In this document: positions 1 to 7,521 of the stretch, one piece after another
How positions within the stretch are numbered: the stretch's first letter is position 1
Layout of the letters: the number at the start of each line of letters is the position of its first letter
NCBI RefSeq assembly: GCF_000374845.1
Contig: NZ_KB895418.1
Coordinates: 1-64,000, forward strand
Reading direction: 5' to 3'
From: Paenibacillus terrigena DSM 21567
GTDB lineage: Bacteria; Bacillota; Bacilli; Paenibacillales; Paenibacillaceae
Length of the DNA: 64,000 bases
Made by a program: the position numbers and the translations under genes
The notes under the pieces: generated by a model
Database searches by the model: none
What the model was told of the DNA's origin: nothing
What the model saw: the letters and a program-made list of their open reading frames with translations, nothing else

Positions 1-53
1 ACGTTATAGGAAATCGGCATATTATTTTATAAAAAATATAGTGAGGTTCATCA

Positions 54-461
54 ATGAAGAAAAGAGTGATAGTGAAACTATTAACATCTTTAATTTCAAG
101 TATTATTATGGCCATTGGCTGCGCTCTTATCTTTTTTGGATATGAGGATTTTTGGTCCATTAGTCTATTTTGTTCAGTAATTTTTGTGATTATCTATTCA
201 GTGATCGGAGTTCCAGTATCAATCTTAATTGATATGTATTTCTCAAGGATAAAAATGATAAGTAAGTTCAAGAGAACACTATTATTGGCCTTCTTATATG
301 TTTTCAGTGGAGTAGTATCAACAATTATTTTCTATGCAATATCTAGAAGAGAACGCTATAGTAGACTTTTTGAAAAAGAGATGATCATGTTTTATGAAAT
401 TGGAATTGTAGGGTCATTGTTATTTTTAATTGTTGAAAGAGTAATTAGAAGAATACGTTAG
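54..461 (+). CDS. Small four-helix membrane protein, function unknown
   Basis: This 135-residue protein has a basic N-terminus and four hydrophobic stretches at about residues 8-28, 35-59, 75-95 and 111-128, so it should be an integral membrane protein. I do not recognise the family. A GAGG-type ribosome site lies about 8 bases before the ATG. It is followed within 80 bases by an attC-like half site and composite repeat copy 1, so it has the same layout as the other cassette genes of the island. Base composition is AT-rich like its accessory neighbours. The call as a real gene rests on the ribosome site, the helix pattern and the context. Confidence 0.7.
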   Translation: MKKRVIVKLLTSLISSIIMAIGCALIFFGYEDFWSISLFCSVIFVIIYSVIGVPVSILIDMYFSRIKMISKFKRTLLLAFLYVFSGVVSTIIFYAISRRERYSRLFEKEMIMFYEIGIVGSLLFLIVERVIRRIR

Positions 462-482
462 TATTCCAAGAAGATGCCGACA

Positions 483-614
483 TCCTATAACACTGTGTTC
501 ACGCTTCGTGCCGGGCATTCGCCGTCCCTCGGGATTAAACTAACGGGACACTATAGTTCAATTTCATCAAGGCTGCCACATGGCAGCCTTTTCTCAACTA
601 ACGGGCAGATTAGT
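483..614 (+). repeat. Composite cassette-boundary repeat, copy 1, with attC-like left flank
   Basis: Site A spans 537-561 (loop ACGGGACACTA between arms AACTA and TAGTT). A GC hairpin built on GGCTGCC/GGCAGCC spans 569-590 and is followed by T-rich sequence. Site B spans 596-614 (ACTAA/TTAGT arms around CGGGCAG). The flank 483-536 (GTGTTCACGC, then TCCCTCGGGATT) resembles the left half of the attC-like element at 9394 and the flank of copy 10. The hairpin could also terminate transcription of the upstream gene. Confidence 0.85.
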
Positions 615-624
615 AATACAAAAC

Positions 625-735
625 ATGGAAATTAATGATACAATGTCCAAGCTCAACAATATAGAGAATTATAGCTACAAGAACGGTGAGAGCACATTTA
701 CTGCCGATGTTCAGGGAGGCAAATTTACAGTTTAA
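625..735 (+). CDS. Doubtful 36-residue ORF after a B site
   Basis: The ORF starts 11 bases after site B of copy 1 and encodes a short polar peptide with no signal or membrane segment. There is no clear ribosome site. It may be the tail of a degraded cassette gene rather than a working gene. The 60 bases between its stop and the sigma gene hold nothing else I recognise. Confidence 0.2.
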   Translation: MEINDTMSKLNNIENYSYKNGESTFTADVQGGKFTV

Positions 736-828
736 AGAAAGTAGTGGAATATTTTTCACGCCTAGTGAACCTTTTGTGCGGGTGGGAACCAATATCTAGT
801 GTAATTCGTGAATGGAGGCCGGCCCCCA

Positions 829-1407
829 ATGAATGAACAAGATTTGCGACCTTGGCTCATCCGGATGAGTCAAGGCGATGAGGAAGCGCTGCAGGTTGTA
901 TTCGAAGCTACACGCGCACATACGTACAGGATGGTTTACTTTCTGGCTGCGAATAAACAAGATACCGATGACATGGTGAGTGAAGTATATTTGGAATTGA
1001 TTCGCTGTATGTCTAATTACAATCGAGAGCAGCCCTTCATGCCATGGTTCAATGGCCTCATAGTCCGTCAAGTACGCAATTGGAAGCGTCGAATCAGGAG
1101 AAGCCTTCGCCTCATGGAGAGAGTTAAGATATCGGACCAACTTGCCGTATCTCCGTATAAAGCAGATCCTCTCGACGTTGTTCATGACGGACTGGAGCTG
1201 CTGCCAGTTGTGAATCATTTATCTCATAAGCTCAGAGAAGTGATTGTCCTTCGGTATTATCAAGATTACACCTTAGAAGCGATTGCTCAACTATTAAATA
1301 TTCCCTTGGGTACGGTAAAGTCCAGACATCGTCTGGCGCTAGCAAAATTACGGAAGCACGTATCGCACACCATAGAGGAAAGAGGGGAGTCTACCTATGT
1401 CCATTGA
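829..1407 (+). CDS. ECF-type RNA polymerase sigma factor
   Basis: The 192-residue protein has the two-domain layout of extracytoplasmic-function sigma factors. Region 2 is at about residues 20-90 (acidic DTDDMVSEVYLELI core), followed by a basic linker. Region 4 at about 125-180 shows LREVIVLRYYQDYTLEAIA and an HTH with LGTVKSRHRLALAKLR. It should redirect RNA polymerase to its own regulon. The ATG at 829 sits 10 bases after GGAGG; an in-frame GTG at 808 precedes that site and is unlikely. The downstream gene overlaps by 11 bases and looks like its membrane-bound anti-sigma, so the pair is probably one autoregulated operon responding to envelope stress. The signal is not evident from sequence. 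Confidence 0.88.
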   Translation: MNEQDLRPWLIRMSQGDEEALQVVFEATRAHTYRMVYFLAANKQDTDDMVSEVYLELIRCMSNYNREQPFMPWFNGLIVRQVRNWKRRIRRSLRLMERVKISDQLAVSPYKADPLDVVHDGLELLPVVNHLSHKLREVIVLRYYQDYTLEAIAQLLNIPLGTVKSRHRLALAKLRKHVSHTIEERGESTYVH

Positions 1408-2374
1408 AGAGAAGCTAAGACATGAGTATCTACAGGAAGCTAGGCGTATAAAGACTACCCATTCCCTCGACAGACATGTTCTGGACATCTACCGCAAGGA
1501 GATGAATAGGGGGATGGTCAATATGGTACGAAAAAAGAAACTGCCAAGGATTGCTATAGCATTGCTCATTGTGGGATTGCTCTCCGGGTTTGCTTATGTA
1601 GGAGGAAAACTGCTATTCCAAGAAAATCAAGGTCCTTGGCAAGTTGAATACCGGACGAGTGCGGACAATTTTCAGCTGCAGCATATTACGCCGGAACAAA
1701 TTCGAAGCAAGATGGCTGAAGTAAAGTCGACATTGGTAACAGGGGAAGCTGCGGTCATTTATTTTGCCGATTTAGAAAGAGAGGTGAATTTCAGTATGGG
1801 TCCGCTGCTTGGAGTGAAACAACCGGAGAAGTTAACGGATTGGAATCAATGGTTAAAGCGGCTGCAGGAGCAGCATATTTCCGTCCCGATCCCCGAAGTG
1901 CTCCCCGGCCCATTTCACTTTGAGGCGGGCCAATTGGGCAGCCCGTTAGGAGGAGACTTGGACGAAGAAGGATTGAACATGCTGGATCAATTAAGGCAGG
2001 AAAGCCAAGAGACCGGGAACAGCATCGTATGGCGTAAGGTTCCGGATCATAAACCATTGGTGGATTCCTATTCATTTATCTATCAAAATGAGGGCAGGGA
2101 ACGATTGTTTGTTAGACTAATACCGTCACCCCCTGAGAACATTTTGATTAAAGCGACACTTCCGGAGTCAACAACCTATGAGGAAGTAACTGTTGGCAGT
2201 GTCAAGGCTCACTATATAAGTCATGAATACAGTATCTATAGTGAATCGAACCATTATAAAGAGATGACGTGGATACAGACCAACGGGGATCAGAGCTATC
2301 TAGTAGGAGTAAGTTCAGATTCCCCCGACGTCACCAAAGACCAGCTTATTCAAGCCGCCGAAAGTATCCAATAG
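1397..2374 (+). CDS. Membrane-anchored anti-sigma factor candidate
   Basis: This 325-residue protein has a cytoplasmic N-terminus of about 50 residues, one membrane helix at about 52-70 and a large extracytoplasmic domain. Its end (WIQTNGDQSYLVGVSSDS, then an AAESIQ tail) resembles the DUF4367-type domain found on Paenibacillus anti-sigma proteins. The ATG overlaps the end of the sigma gene and follows GAGGGGAG, so the two are translationally coupled. By position and topology it probably binds the sigma factor and releases it on an external signal. I see no zinc-finger HXXXCXXC motif, so the binding mode is uncertain. A GC hairpin follows the stop. Confidence 0.75.
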   Translation: MSIEEKLRHEYLQEARRIKTTHSLDRHVLDIYRKEMNRGMVNMVRKKKLPRIAIALLIVGLLSGFAYVGGKLLFQENQGPWQVEYRTSADNFQLQHITPEQIRSKMAEVKSTLVTGEAAVIYFADLEREVNFSMGPLLGVKQPEKLTDWNQWLKRLQEQHISVPIPEVLPGPFHFEAGQLGSPLGGDLDEEGLNMLDQLRQESQETGNSIVWRKVPDHKPLVDSYSFIYQNEGRERLFVRLIPSPPENILIKATLPESTTYEEVTVGSVKAHYISHEYSIYSESNHYKEMTWIQTNGDQSYLVGVSSDSPDVTKDQLIQAAESIQ

Positions 2375-2379
2375 AACAA

Positions 2380-2413
2380 AACAGCGCCGTTTCCTTTAGG
2401 AGCCGGTGCTGTT
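2380..2413 (+). terminator. Hairpin after the sigma/anti-sigma operon
   Basis: Arms AACAGC-CCG and CGG-GCTGTT enclose a loop of about 14 bases, six bases after the stop codon. The T tract is short. A second inverted repeat (AAATACAAG at 2418, CTTGTATTT near 2450) follows at once. Confidence 0.6.
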
Positions 2414-2563
2414 TGTCCAAATACAAGAGTTTATAAGTTTCACAAATAAACTGTCCTTGTATTTCCCCCTTAAACGCTTGTCGTCCATGCAAGGACGCCG
2501 CAGGCGTTTATGCTTGTGTTACTATCTGTGCGTTCCTGAACTGCTAAAGTCGTCATACGATGA

Positions 2564-2854
2564 CTTATCGGCATCATAGTACAGAAAACTCAAGACATCC
2601 TGGGACTTTGCTATGACACTCAGCAGAGGAGAGAGGTCTTTAAATACGCAATCGCGGTAGAAACCGATGCAGTAGCGGTAGACAACGAGTTTGAATTTAT
2701 CCAGATTCCAGCAGCCACGTAGGCCGTTTTTAACTCCATCGGTCCAATTGCCTGGAGCAATCCAAGAGGTTTGGGGCCGTATCTACCAGGAATGGTTCCC
2801 ATCAACATAGCTATATCCACCGGGAGATACGATGTCCGAAGATTATCGCTGTGA
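2564..2854 (+). pseudogene. Decayed GyrI-like/Cass2-type effector-binding domain
   Basis: Reading the plus strand in one frame gives REVFKYAIAVETD at 2630-2668 and then EFEFIQIPAAT, a stop codon at 2720-2722, then AVFNSIGPIA and a final stop at 2852-2854. The blocks FKYAI-VET, F-IPAAT-AVF and SIGP are those of AraC effector-binding/GyrI-like proteins, a fold also found as integron cassette protein Cass2. The frame opens only after a stop at 2561-2563 and has no convincing start. The tail does not match the family. It is a broken gene, and the stretch 2420-2940 holds little else apart from hairpins. Confidence 0.6.
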
Positions 2855-2940
2855 GGTATGGATTTCAATTGTAAAGAAATAAAGATGAAGTCGAGTGTCC
2901 TGAAGATTAAGACAACTTTTAGGGCTTAAAGATGTTTGTT

Positions 2941-3029
2941 GGAAGGACACTATAGCTTAATAAATAACTAAAACATGGCTGCCGGCACGTACGGCAGCCA
3001 TGTTGCACTAACGGGCAGGATAATGTAAT
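2941..3029 (+). repeat. Composite repeat, copy 2
   Basis: A degenerate A site (GGACACTATAGCTTAATA, left arm lost) at 2941-2962 is followed by a long hairpin (AACATGGCTGCCG/CGGCAGCCATGTT) at 2972-3004 and site B at 3005-3029. The B arms TTGCACTA and TAATGTAA pair at 7 of 8 positions counting one G-T, unlike the arms of other copies, so the pairing rather than the sequence is kept. Confidence 0.85.
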
Positions 3030-3158
3030 ATTCCATCATGCAACCGGCGAAATATTTGCTTGCATGTTCAGTTCTTGGGTAAATTAGCTCAATAAATTCT
3101 ATAAATAAGATTATCTATGGTATAATATGTTAATTTATTTTAAAAATACTAAAGCGTT

Positions 3159-3533
3159 ATGAAATGGTGGACTAAACGAATGGAACGTACAATTCAATTA
3201 ATGGAAACCCATTTAAATATCGATCTTGGAAATCCGCCCTTTTTAAAATTAGATAACGGGTTGCAAATTCCATACTCTTCGATTAAGGGGATAACAACAG
3301 GTAGACCCATACCAAATGCTTTCAAGCTTTATGGTTTTTCTTTTGGAGGAACAAGAAATGGATTATTTAGATTCAATGGAGGTTATCATCTCTACTTTTT
3401 TAATAATGAGGTTGATACCCTTCATTTTGACTTGAATAATTTTCTTGTTGGTAAATTTAAAATATCAAAGTTAATCATTGATGTTAAAAACCCTGAAGAA
3501 ATAAGTAAAACTATCTCCGAAAGATTGACGTGA
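3159..3533 (+). CDS. Hypothetical 124-residue protein, PH-domain-like
   Basis: The protein has an N-terminal helix with many charges and then a beta-rich body (about residues 25-110) with Gly and aromatic residues. The pattern of short strands ending in a helix (NPEEISKTI) is like bacterial PH-domain proteins, but this is only a resemblance. The ribosome site before 3159 is poor; a TATAAT box at 3121-3126 gives a possible promoter. The stop codon lies against the truncated A site of copy 3, so the gene end and the repeat have been joined directly. It may be a fragment of a larger membrane protein. Confidence 0.55.
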   Translation: MKWWTKRMERTIQLMETHLNIDLGNPPFLKLDNGLQIPYSSIKGITTGRPIPNAFKLYGFSFGGTRNGLFRFNGGYHLYFFNNEVDTLHFDLNNFLVGKFKISKLIIDVKNPEEISKTISERLT

Positions 3534-3597
3534 TAGTTCAATACCGAAAGGTCTACCGCACTGGCTTTTCTCAACTAACGGGCAGGATAACGTAACA
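3531..3597 (+). repeat. Composite repeat, copy 3, A side truncated
   Basis: Only the right half of site A (TGATAGTTCAATA) remains, fused to the end of the upstream gene. The central hairpin is decayed (CTACCGCACTGGC). Site B at 3571-3597 is intact in its core but its arms (CAACTA and TAACGT) no longer pair, as expected if the two sides come from different units. Confidence 0.75.
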
Positions 3598-3686
3598 AAT
3601 TAGTTTCCTTTTCGTTTAATAATATATGAACTTCATTAATACTCGAGGGAGGGGTTCCAATAAAAGGAGTTCTAATATGTTTATTC

Positions 3687-4040
3687 ATGGTTATTTTTTT
3701 ATCTGGTTGTTTAGATAGCTCCTCTATTTTATTTACTGGTGAAAGTAAGAACTGGTCAGCAAGCTATGCCGTTACGAACCTCAATGGTGAGATTCAAAAT
3801 TACACATTAACATTATCATACAAAGGGGACAACTCTTCTGAAGTAGGTAAAGTCAAATATAAATTTTCTAAATCATCAGGTGGAGGAAGTGGAGAAACAG
3901 AATTGTCAGGGCACAAAGAAATCATTCATAAATCTGTGAGTAATGGTGCTGTTCCGCAGAAAGACGAAATAATCAATGCTACTGTCGAGTGGAAAGGTAT
4001 TAAAGAAGAGATACAGCTTTCAACAAACGGGACACGATAG
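3687..4040 (+). CDS. Putative lipoprotein ending inside an A repeat
   Basis: The reading frame shows a lipobox (LSGC, then LDSSS) typical of a lipidated exported protein, followed by a beta-rich domain of about 100 residues. The best ribosome site (GAGGGAGGGG) lies upstream of an in-frame ATA at 3660, which would give a full signal peptide (residues KGVLICLFMVIFLSGC). The ATG at 3687 leaves a signal segment too short, so the true start may be the ATA or a lost ATG. The last codons AAC GGG ACA CGA TAG are the core of site A, so the repeat supplies the C-terminus and stop. The mature part (NWSASY near the start, WKGIKEEIQL at the end) is like the lipoprotein at 25127, so the two are probably paralogues. 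Confidence 0.75.
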   Translation: MVIFLSGCLDSSSILFTGESKNWSASYAVTNLNGEIQNYTLTLSYKGDNSSEVGKVKYKFSKSSGGGSGETELSGHKEIIHKSVSNGAVPQKDEIINATVEWKGIKEEIQLSTNGTR

Positions 4041-4113
4041 TTGAATCATGATACAGAGGCAGCTGGTCAAACGATCAGCTGCCGTTTTCATTGAAGTAAC
4101 GGGCAGTTTAATA
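4023..4113 (+). repeat. Composite repeat, copy 4
   Basis: Site A at 4023-4046 overlaps the end of the upstream lipoprotein gene. The hairpin (GGCAGCTG/CAGCTGCC, 4058-4083) is followed by TTTT and can act as terminator. Site B at 4093-4113 has the CGGGCAGTTTA variant. Confidence 0.85.
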
Positions 4114-4257
4114 TAGTCAAAGGTATATTAGAGGAACAAAAATTCTTTACTACAATGTTTAAAAAGGTTAAAATTACCACAAATGCTAAAAAAAGAATAC
4201 TGGTGATTAATAACTTATTAATTTATGGTAAGGCAATAGCAACTTAAGGAGTATATT

Positions 4258-4678
4258 ATGATACATAAATTGATTATGATAGAAGGTCTTCTTGGTTCAG
4301 GGAAATCAATAACTGGGCAAAAATTAGCTAGCGAATTGAGAAAGAATAATGTGCCCGCAAAATGGTATTATGAGGATGAGTTGGAACACCCTACTGACCA
4401 TCAATGTGAGGCATGTTTTACATATGATGAGTATAATGCATTTCTTAATTCAATTGATGCAAACACCCGCATAATTGTTGAAAGAAACGAACGGAGATTA
4501 GACGATTATTATTTGATAAATTATCACAGATTAGATCAGGATTTTCCCAACCTAAATATGAGTGAGCTTGTACAGAAGAAACGAAGCAGGTTATAGTTTC
4601 TATGCAATAGATCAGAACACTTTTAATATTTATTCTACTTATTTAGGGTTTACCACTGAAAAACTATTATATGATTAA
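4258..4678 (+). pseudogene. Broken P-loop NTPase/kinase-like gene
   Basis: The first 112 residues show a Walker A motif (GLLGSGKS, residues 10-17) and CEACFTYDEYN, as in a family of P-loop kinase-like proteins that is usually about twice this size. The frame stops at 4596. In the +1 frame a tail continues from 4583 (EAGYSFYAIDQNTF to TEKLLYD, stop 4676-4678). An internal deletion with frameshift has therefore joined the N-terminal and C-terminal parts. A good AAGGAG site precedes the ATG. The intact protein would have been a small cytosolic NTPase; the remnant is unlikely to be active. Confidence 0.65.
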
Positions 4679-4693
4679 GACTAAGGAGATAAT

Positions 4694-4879
4694 ATGGAAC
4701 AAGAACAATTTTATTTTTTTATTTGGTTTACTCTTGCTCTAGTAAATGCTGGATTAGCACAATCTAAAAACAGAGTGGGCTCATATTGGTTTTTTATATC
4801 TTTAATAACAGGCCCCGTAGCAACTTTTATAATACTATTGATAAAAAAAAATGATACTGTAGGAAATAAACACGGATGA
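4694..4879 (+). CDS. Small two-helix membrane protein
   Basis: The 61-residue protein has two hydrophobic segments (about residues 6-22 and 31-50) and a basic end. The start follows AAGGAGAT at good distance. It lies 15 bases after the P-loop pseudogene and may have shared its transcript. I do not recognise the family. The 240 bases after it hold an attC-like R' motif and then a recombinase fragment on the other strand. Confidence 0.6.
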   Translation: MEQEQFYFFIWFTLALVNAGLAQSKNRVGSYWFFISLITGPVATFIILLIKKNDTVGNKHG

Positions 4880-4934
4880 TTACGCCCGGACTGAATCGGT
4901 AGATTATTGGAATGTATCATTTCGTAAATCGGAC

Positions 4935-4941
4935 GTTAGAC
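4935..4941 (+). other. attC-type R' core motif (GTTAGAC)
   Basis: ACGTTAGAC matches the integron consensus GTTRRRY exactly and is complementary to the GTCTAAC at 5636-5642. Two further ACGTTAG motifs (8298-8306 and 9552-9560) lie just before cassette genes. The flank to the left (TTTCGTAAATCG) is not a clear L' arm, so this is a weak site on its own. Confidence 0.35.
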
Positions 4942-5121
4942 AGTCAAAACCGAGACTCAAGATTTCTAAAGAACTGTTCGGAATTACAATTGACCACTGA
5001 AAAACTTCTTTTTATTAAGGATTGGCGTGGGTAGGAGTATGGGGAATGCTATAACATCGGGAAAGAAAGACGTAGCTGGTGAAACTAGGGAATAGTCTAT
5101 CTATGTTTTCATGAATCCCAC

Positions 5122-5325
5122 TCAACCCATTTCGTGGTTATTTGCATCCTCGAGGATTTTAGCTATATCGGCTAAAGGCGGAACGTATCTCAATGTAGTT
5201 CCTAAATTTTTATGCCGCAATTGGTGCTGAATATCGACGATGTTCATACCGCCTGTTTGCATTAAATATCCTGCTGTTCTTCTAAGATCATGCGGGCGAA
5301 TTGGCCTACTTAGTTTGAGTCATAG
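5122..5325 (-). pseudogene. C-terminal fragment of a tyrosine recombinase
   Basis: The minus strand reads RPIRPHDLRRTAGYL, then IVDIQHQLRHKNLGTTLRYV to a stop at 5122-5124. These are the HXLRR box, the second H/R position and the catalytic Tyr of the phage integrase/XerC-D superfamily. Only about 65 residues survive; a stop codon lies directly upstream in frame. It points against the surrounding cassettes. It is a relic, so a recombinase has been present inside the array. It lacks any trace of the IntI-specific insert, but that region is not covered. Confidence 0.8.
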
Positions 5326-5392
5326 GATAGTTCAGTTAGCTATTGAATTTCGATACCAATGCCTTTAATTAAGCTAACGGGCAGTTTAGTTA
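5325..5392 (+). repeat. Composite repeat, copy 5, decayed
   Basis: A partial A right arm (GGATAGTTCA) abuts the recombinase fragment. No GC hairpin remains. Site B (AAGCTAACGGGCAGTTTAG) at 5371-5392 is well kept. Confidence 0.7.
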
Positions 5393-5412
5393 CATAAAGG
5401 GGATGGTGCGTA

Positions 5413-5523
5413 ATGTTATTCTTTATTATCATTTTACTCCTGTTAAATTTAGGGCTTCTATTGCATATTAACAGCAAGATACCAAAACGTGATTTAATCG
5501 CGGAAGCATTGGAAAGAGATAAA
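5413..5523 (+). CDS. Candidate 36-residue single-span membrane peptide
   Basis: The ORF starts about 20 bases after site B with GGGGATGG before the ATG. It encodes a very hydrophobic first 18 residues followed by a charged tail ending LIAEALERD. It fills the whole space between repeat copies 5 and 6, so it is the only candidate gene of that unit. No family recognised; it could be a small membrane peptide or a remnant. Confidence 0.35.
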
Positions 5524-5584
5524 TTACGGCGTATTGAAGAAGAAAAAAATCAATCTTCGAACGTTTGATTACACTTTCATACGC

Positions 5585-5612
5585 TAAACTAACGGGAAAC
5601 GATAGCTCAATA
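5585..5612 (+). repeat. Composite repeat, copy 6 (A site only)
   Basis: AAACTAACGGGAAACGATAGCTCAATA is an A site with one core change. The hairpin and B site are missing; an attC-like left half begins 24 bases later, which suggests a junction between two boundary types. Confidence 0.75.
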
Positions 5613-5635
5613 AAAATAGCTGGCAGGCATGCTTC

Positions 5636-5722
5636 GTCTAACACCGTATCTAAGCCGCGTCGCGTTCGCTCCTTGGTCTGCCGAGGTTTTTCGGAGGAGT
5701 GATTTCAGCAGACAACCCTGCA
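5636..5722 (+). repeat. attC-like left half (second boundary family)
   Basis: GTCTAAC (RYYYAAC, R'' type) is followed by ACC and GTATCTAAGC, then a block CTTGGTCTGC...CAGCAGACAACCCTGCAC that is shared with the complete element at 9394-9560. The right half is missing; the next gene follows directly. Confidence 0.5.
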
Positions 5723-5782
5723 CAGCAAAAATATCAGCTAATTATTTATAAATATCAATTTTTAAAGGAGGATTGTAAAGCA

Positions 5783-6172
5783 ATGAAGCTCAAACTTCTA
5801 TTGATTATCATATTAATAATAAATTTAATGGGATGTTCTCAGTCAAATACATTAGATACGGAAGAGAAAGTTCAAGAAAGAATTACCATGTACCTAGAGG
5901 CGATTGAAAGAAATGATATTGATAAGATGGTTAAGTATGCAGATGACCTAAGATTTCCAGATAAGAACAAACAAAAGACGGAATATAAAAGTATAAGTCA
6001 AAAAATTGAGAAAACATCAATAAAAGATTTAAGACAAATAAATGATAAGGAGTATAGTGTCACAATAACATGTGAAGTTGATGGCGAAGCGGATGAATTT
6101 ATATTTCCAATTAAGTATGAAAACCAGGATTGGAGAATTATAGTAGGACAGGAAAGACGGGAATACGGATAA
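5783..6172 (+). CDS. Putative lipoprotein, NTF2-like shape
   Basis: The 129-residue protein starts after AAAGGAGG and has a signal peptide with lipobox LMGC at residues 15-18. The mature part begins with a helix rich in E and K (VQERITMYLEAIERNDID) and continues with beta strands ending in QDWRIIVGQ, the layout of a small NTF2-like or DUF4878-type lipoprotein. It should be anchored on the outer face of the membrane. It forms a single-gene unit between copy 6/attC half and copy 7. Function unknown. Confidence 0.8.
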   Translation: MKLKLLLIIILIINLMGCSQSNTLDTEEKVQERITMYLEAIERNDIDKMVKYADDLRFPDKNKQKTEYKSISQKIEKTSIKDLRQINDKEYSVTITCEVDGEADEFIFPIKYENQDWRIIVGQERREYG

Positions 6173-6194
6173 ATAAAGGACTCTCTCAATTATT

Positions 6195-6286
6195 AAGCTA
6201 ACGGGACACGATAGTTGAATACTATACATTGATGAGCAGACTGCCGCAGTCTGCTCATTTTATTAAACTAACGGGCAGTTTAGTTG
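6195..6286 (+). repeat. Composite repeat, copy 7
   Basis: Site A spans 6195-6221, the hairpin (ATGAGCAGACTG/CAGTCTGCTCAT, 12 bp) 6232-6258 and site B 6266-6286. The hairpin differs in sequence from those of other copies but is perfectly paired. Confidence 0.9.
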
Positions 6287-6328
6287 AAGAATGGAAATGG
6301 CTCCTTTATGTTTGTGCAAAGCAAGAAT

Positions 6329-6357
6329 AACCCCTCCGAATAGATTAGAGGGGGGTT
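6329..6357 (-). terminator. Hairpin downstream of the isochorismatase-family gene
   Basis: Arms AACCCCTC and GAGGGGGGTT pair around an 11-base loop. On the minus strand it is followed by ATT-rich sequence, and it lies about 110 bases past the stop of the minus-strand gene. Confidence 0.5.
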
Positions 6358-6463
6358 GTGCTATCTAAATTCATCCGTTATTCCAAGCCCTTATTCTGAC
6401 CAAGCAACTACTTGGTGACAGTTCGAACAAGTTGTATAGGAAATTACCATTGGGGATACTGAT

Positions 6464-7138
6464 TTATAAGTTTGAAATAGCCTCCTGTGTCGTCCAAGTA
6501 GCACTGGCAAATGCTTTATAATTGGTAACGGCAGCTTGAAAATCCTCTTCACTAATTGTTGCGGTGGCATCGTATACAACAGCTGTTTCAAAACCAGTTT
6601 CGATTAGATGCCTCATATGTGACTCTACACAAACGTTGGAAAGCACCCCTGCAATAATTATCTTCTCTTTTCTATGTTGTCGTAACTGATATTCCAAGTC
6701 ATTTGTTTGTGGGCTGGCAACCTTGTGAGGAGTTGCAATGACGGTTCTTCTATCAAAAATATAAGGTTTGAAAGAATGAACAAAATCAGCTCCAAATGAC
6801 GGTGGTGTGTACGCATTTGCCACTTGATACATTCTAAGACCTAATAGCATATTTTGTTCATTTCCTGTAAATTGCCAGCCATAATCATGAGGGTATAAAT
6901 AATGGGGCGATATGAAAAGTTGGTATCCCTTATTCATGGCAGTTCTCATTAATAGTTCAAGGTTTTGTATAGTATTGTTTCGTTCAATAGTTCCTTTAGT
7001 CAGATGATAGCCTCTTCCCCCAGGACTCATAAAGTCATTTTGTGGGTCTGTGATTACAATAGCAGTATTATTGGGATGTGGTTTAAACGGCAAATTACTT
7101 ACCTCCCTCGCAGCATAAGCTTGCGGAAATGTTTGCAT
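6464..7138 (-). CDS. Isochorismatase-family cysteine hydrolase
   Basis: The 224-residue protein has the family fold with the catalytic Asp in ITDPQNDF (about residues 29-36) and the nucleophilic Cys in GVLSNVCVES (about 163-172). A conserved Lys is expected near residue 138 (TPHK). Such enzymes hydrolyse isochorismate, nicotinamide or related amides; the substrate cannot be told here. It is the first gene of the array on the minus strand, against the usual cassette direction, between copies 7 and 8. The 180 bases upstream of it hold no further gene. Confidence 0.85.
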   Translation of the reverse strand: MQTFPQAYAAREVSNLPFKPHPNNTAIVITDPQNDFMSPGGRGYHLTKGTIERNNTIQNLELLMRTAMNKGYQLFISPHYLYPHDYGWQFTGNEQNMLLGLRMYQVANAYTPPSFGADFVHSFKPYIFDRRTVIATPHKVASPQTNDLEYQLRQHRKEKIIIAGVLSNVCVESHMRHLIETGFETAVVYDATATISEEDFQAAVTNYKAFASATWTTQEAISNL

Positions 7139-7320
7139 CCTGTTCAGGGAAGATAGAGAAGTTGTTTTCTAAAAAAGTTCAGCATTGACACGACAGCTGC
7201 ACCGAACAAGTACATAGTCATTAAAAACTCTATAGGCATCTATATGTATTTGTAGTTTGTTTGGTTCCCTTTGTTATAGAAATTAGTGTGCAACTTTGAC
7301 GAATTGTTTCAAGAAGGTAT

Positions 7321-7401
7321 GCTAACGGGTAACATGTGCGCAGGAGCTGCTCTAACGCGGCTCTTTATTGCTCATTGAAGTAACGGGCAGGTTAGTTTAG
7401 T
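7321..7401 (+). repeat. Composite repeat, copy 8, degenerate A
   Basis: GCTAACGGGTAACATG replaces site A, the hairpin is weak (GAGCTGC/GCGGCTC) and site B (AAGTAACGGGCAGGTTAG) is clear. Confidence 0.7.
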
Positions 7402-7521
7402 CATGCGATACCAAATAGTTATAGGAAAATCCTATTAGAAGTATAGATATTATATATTATTTTAATGAACTGAATTGATATATTATTTGTATTGTAATGG
7501 AATTAATTGGAGGTGTGTGCA

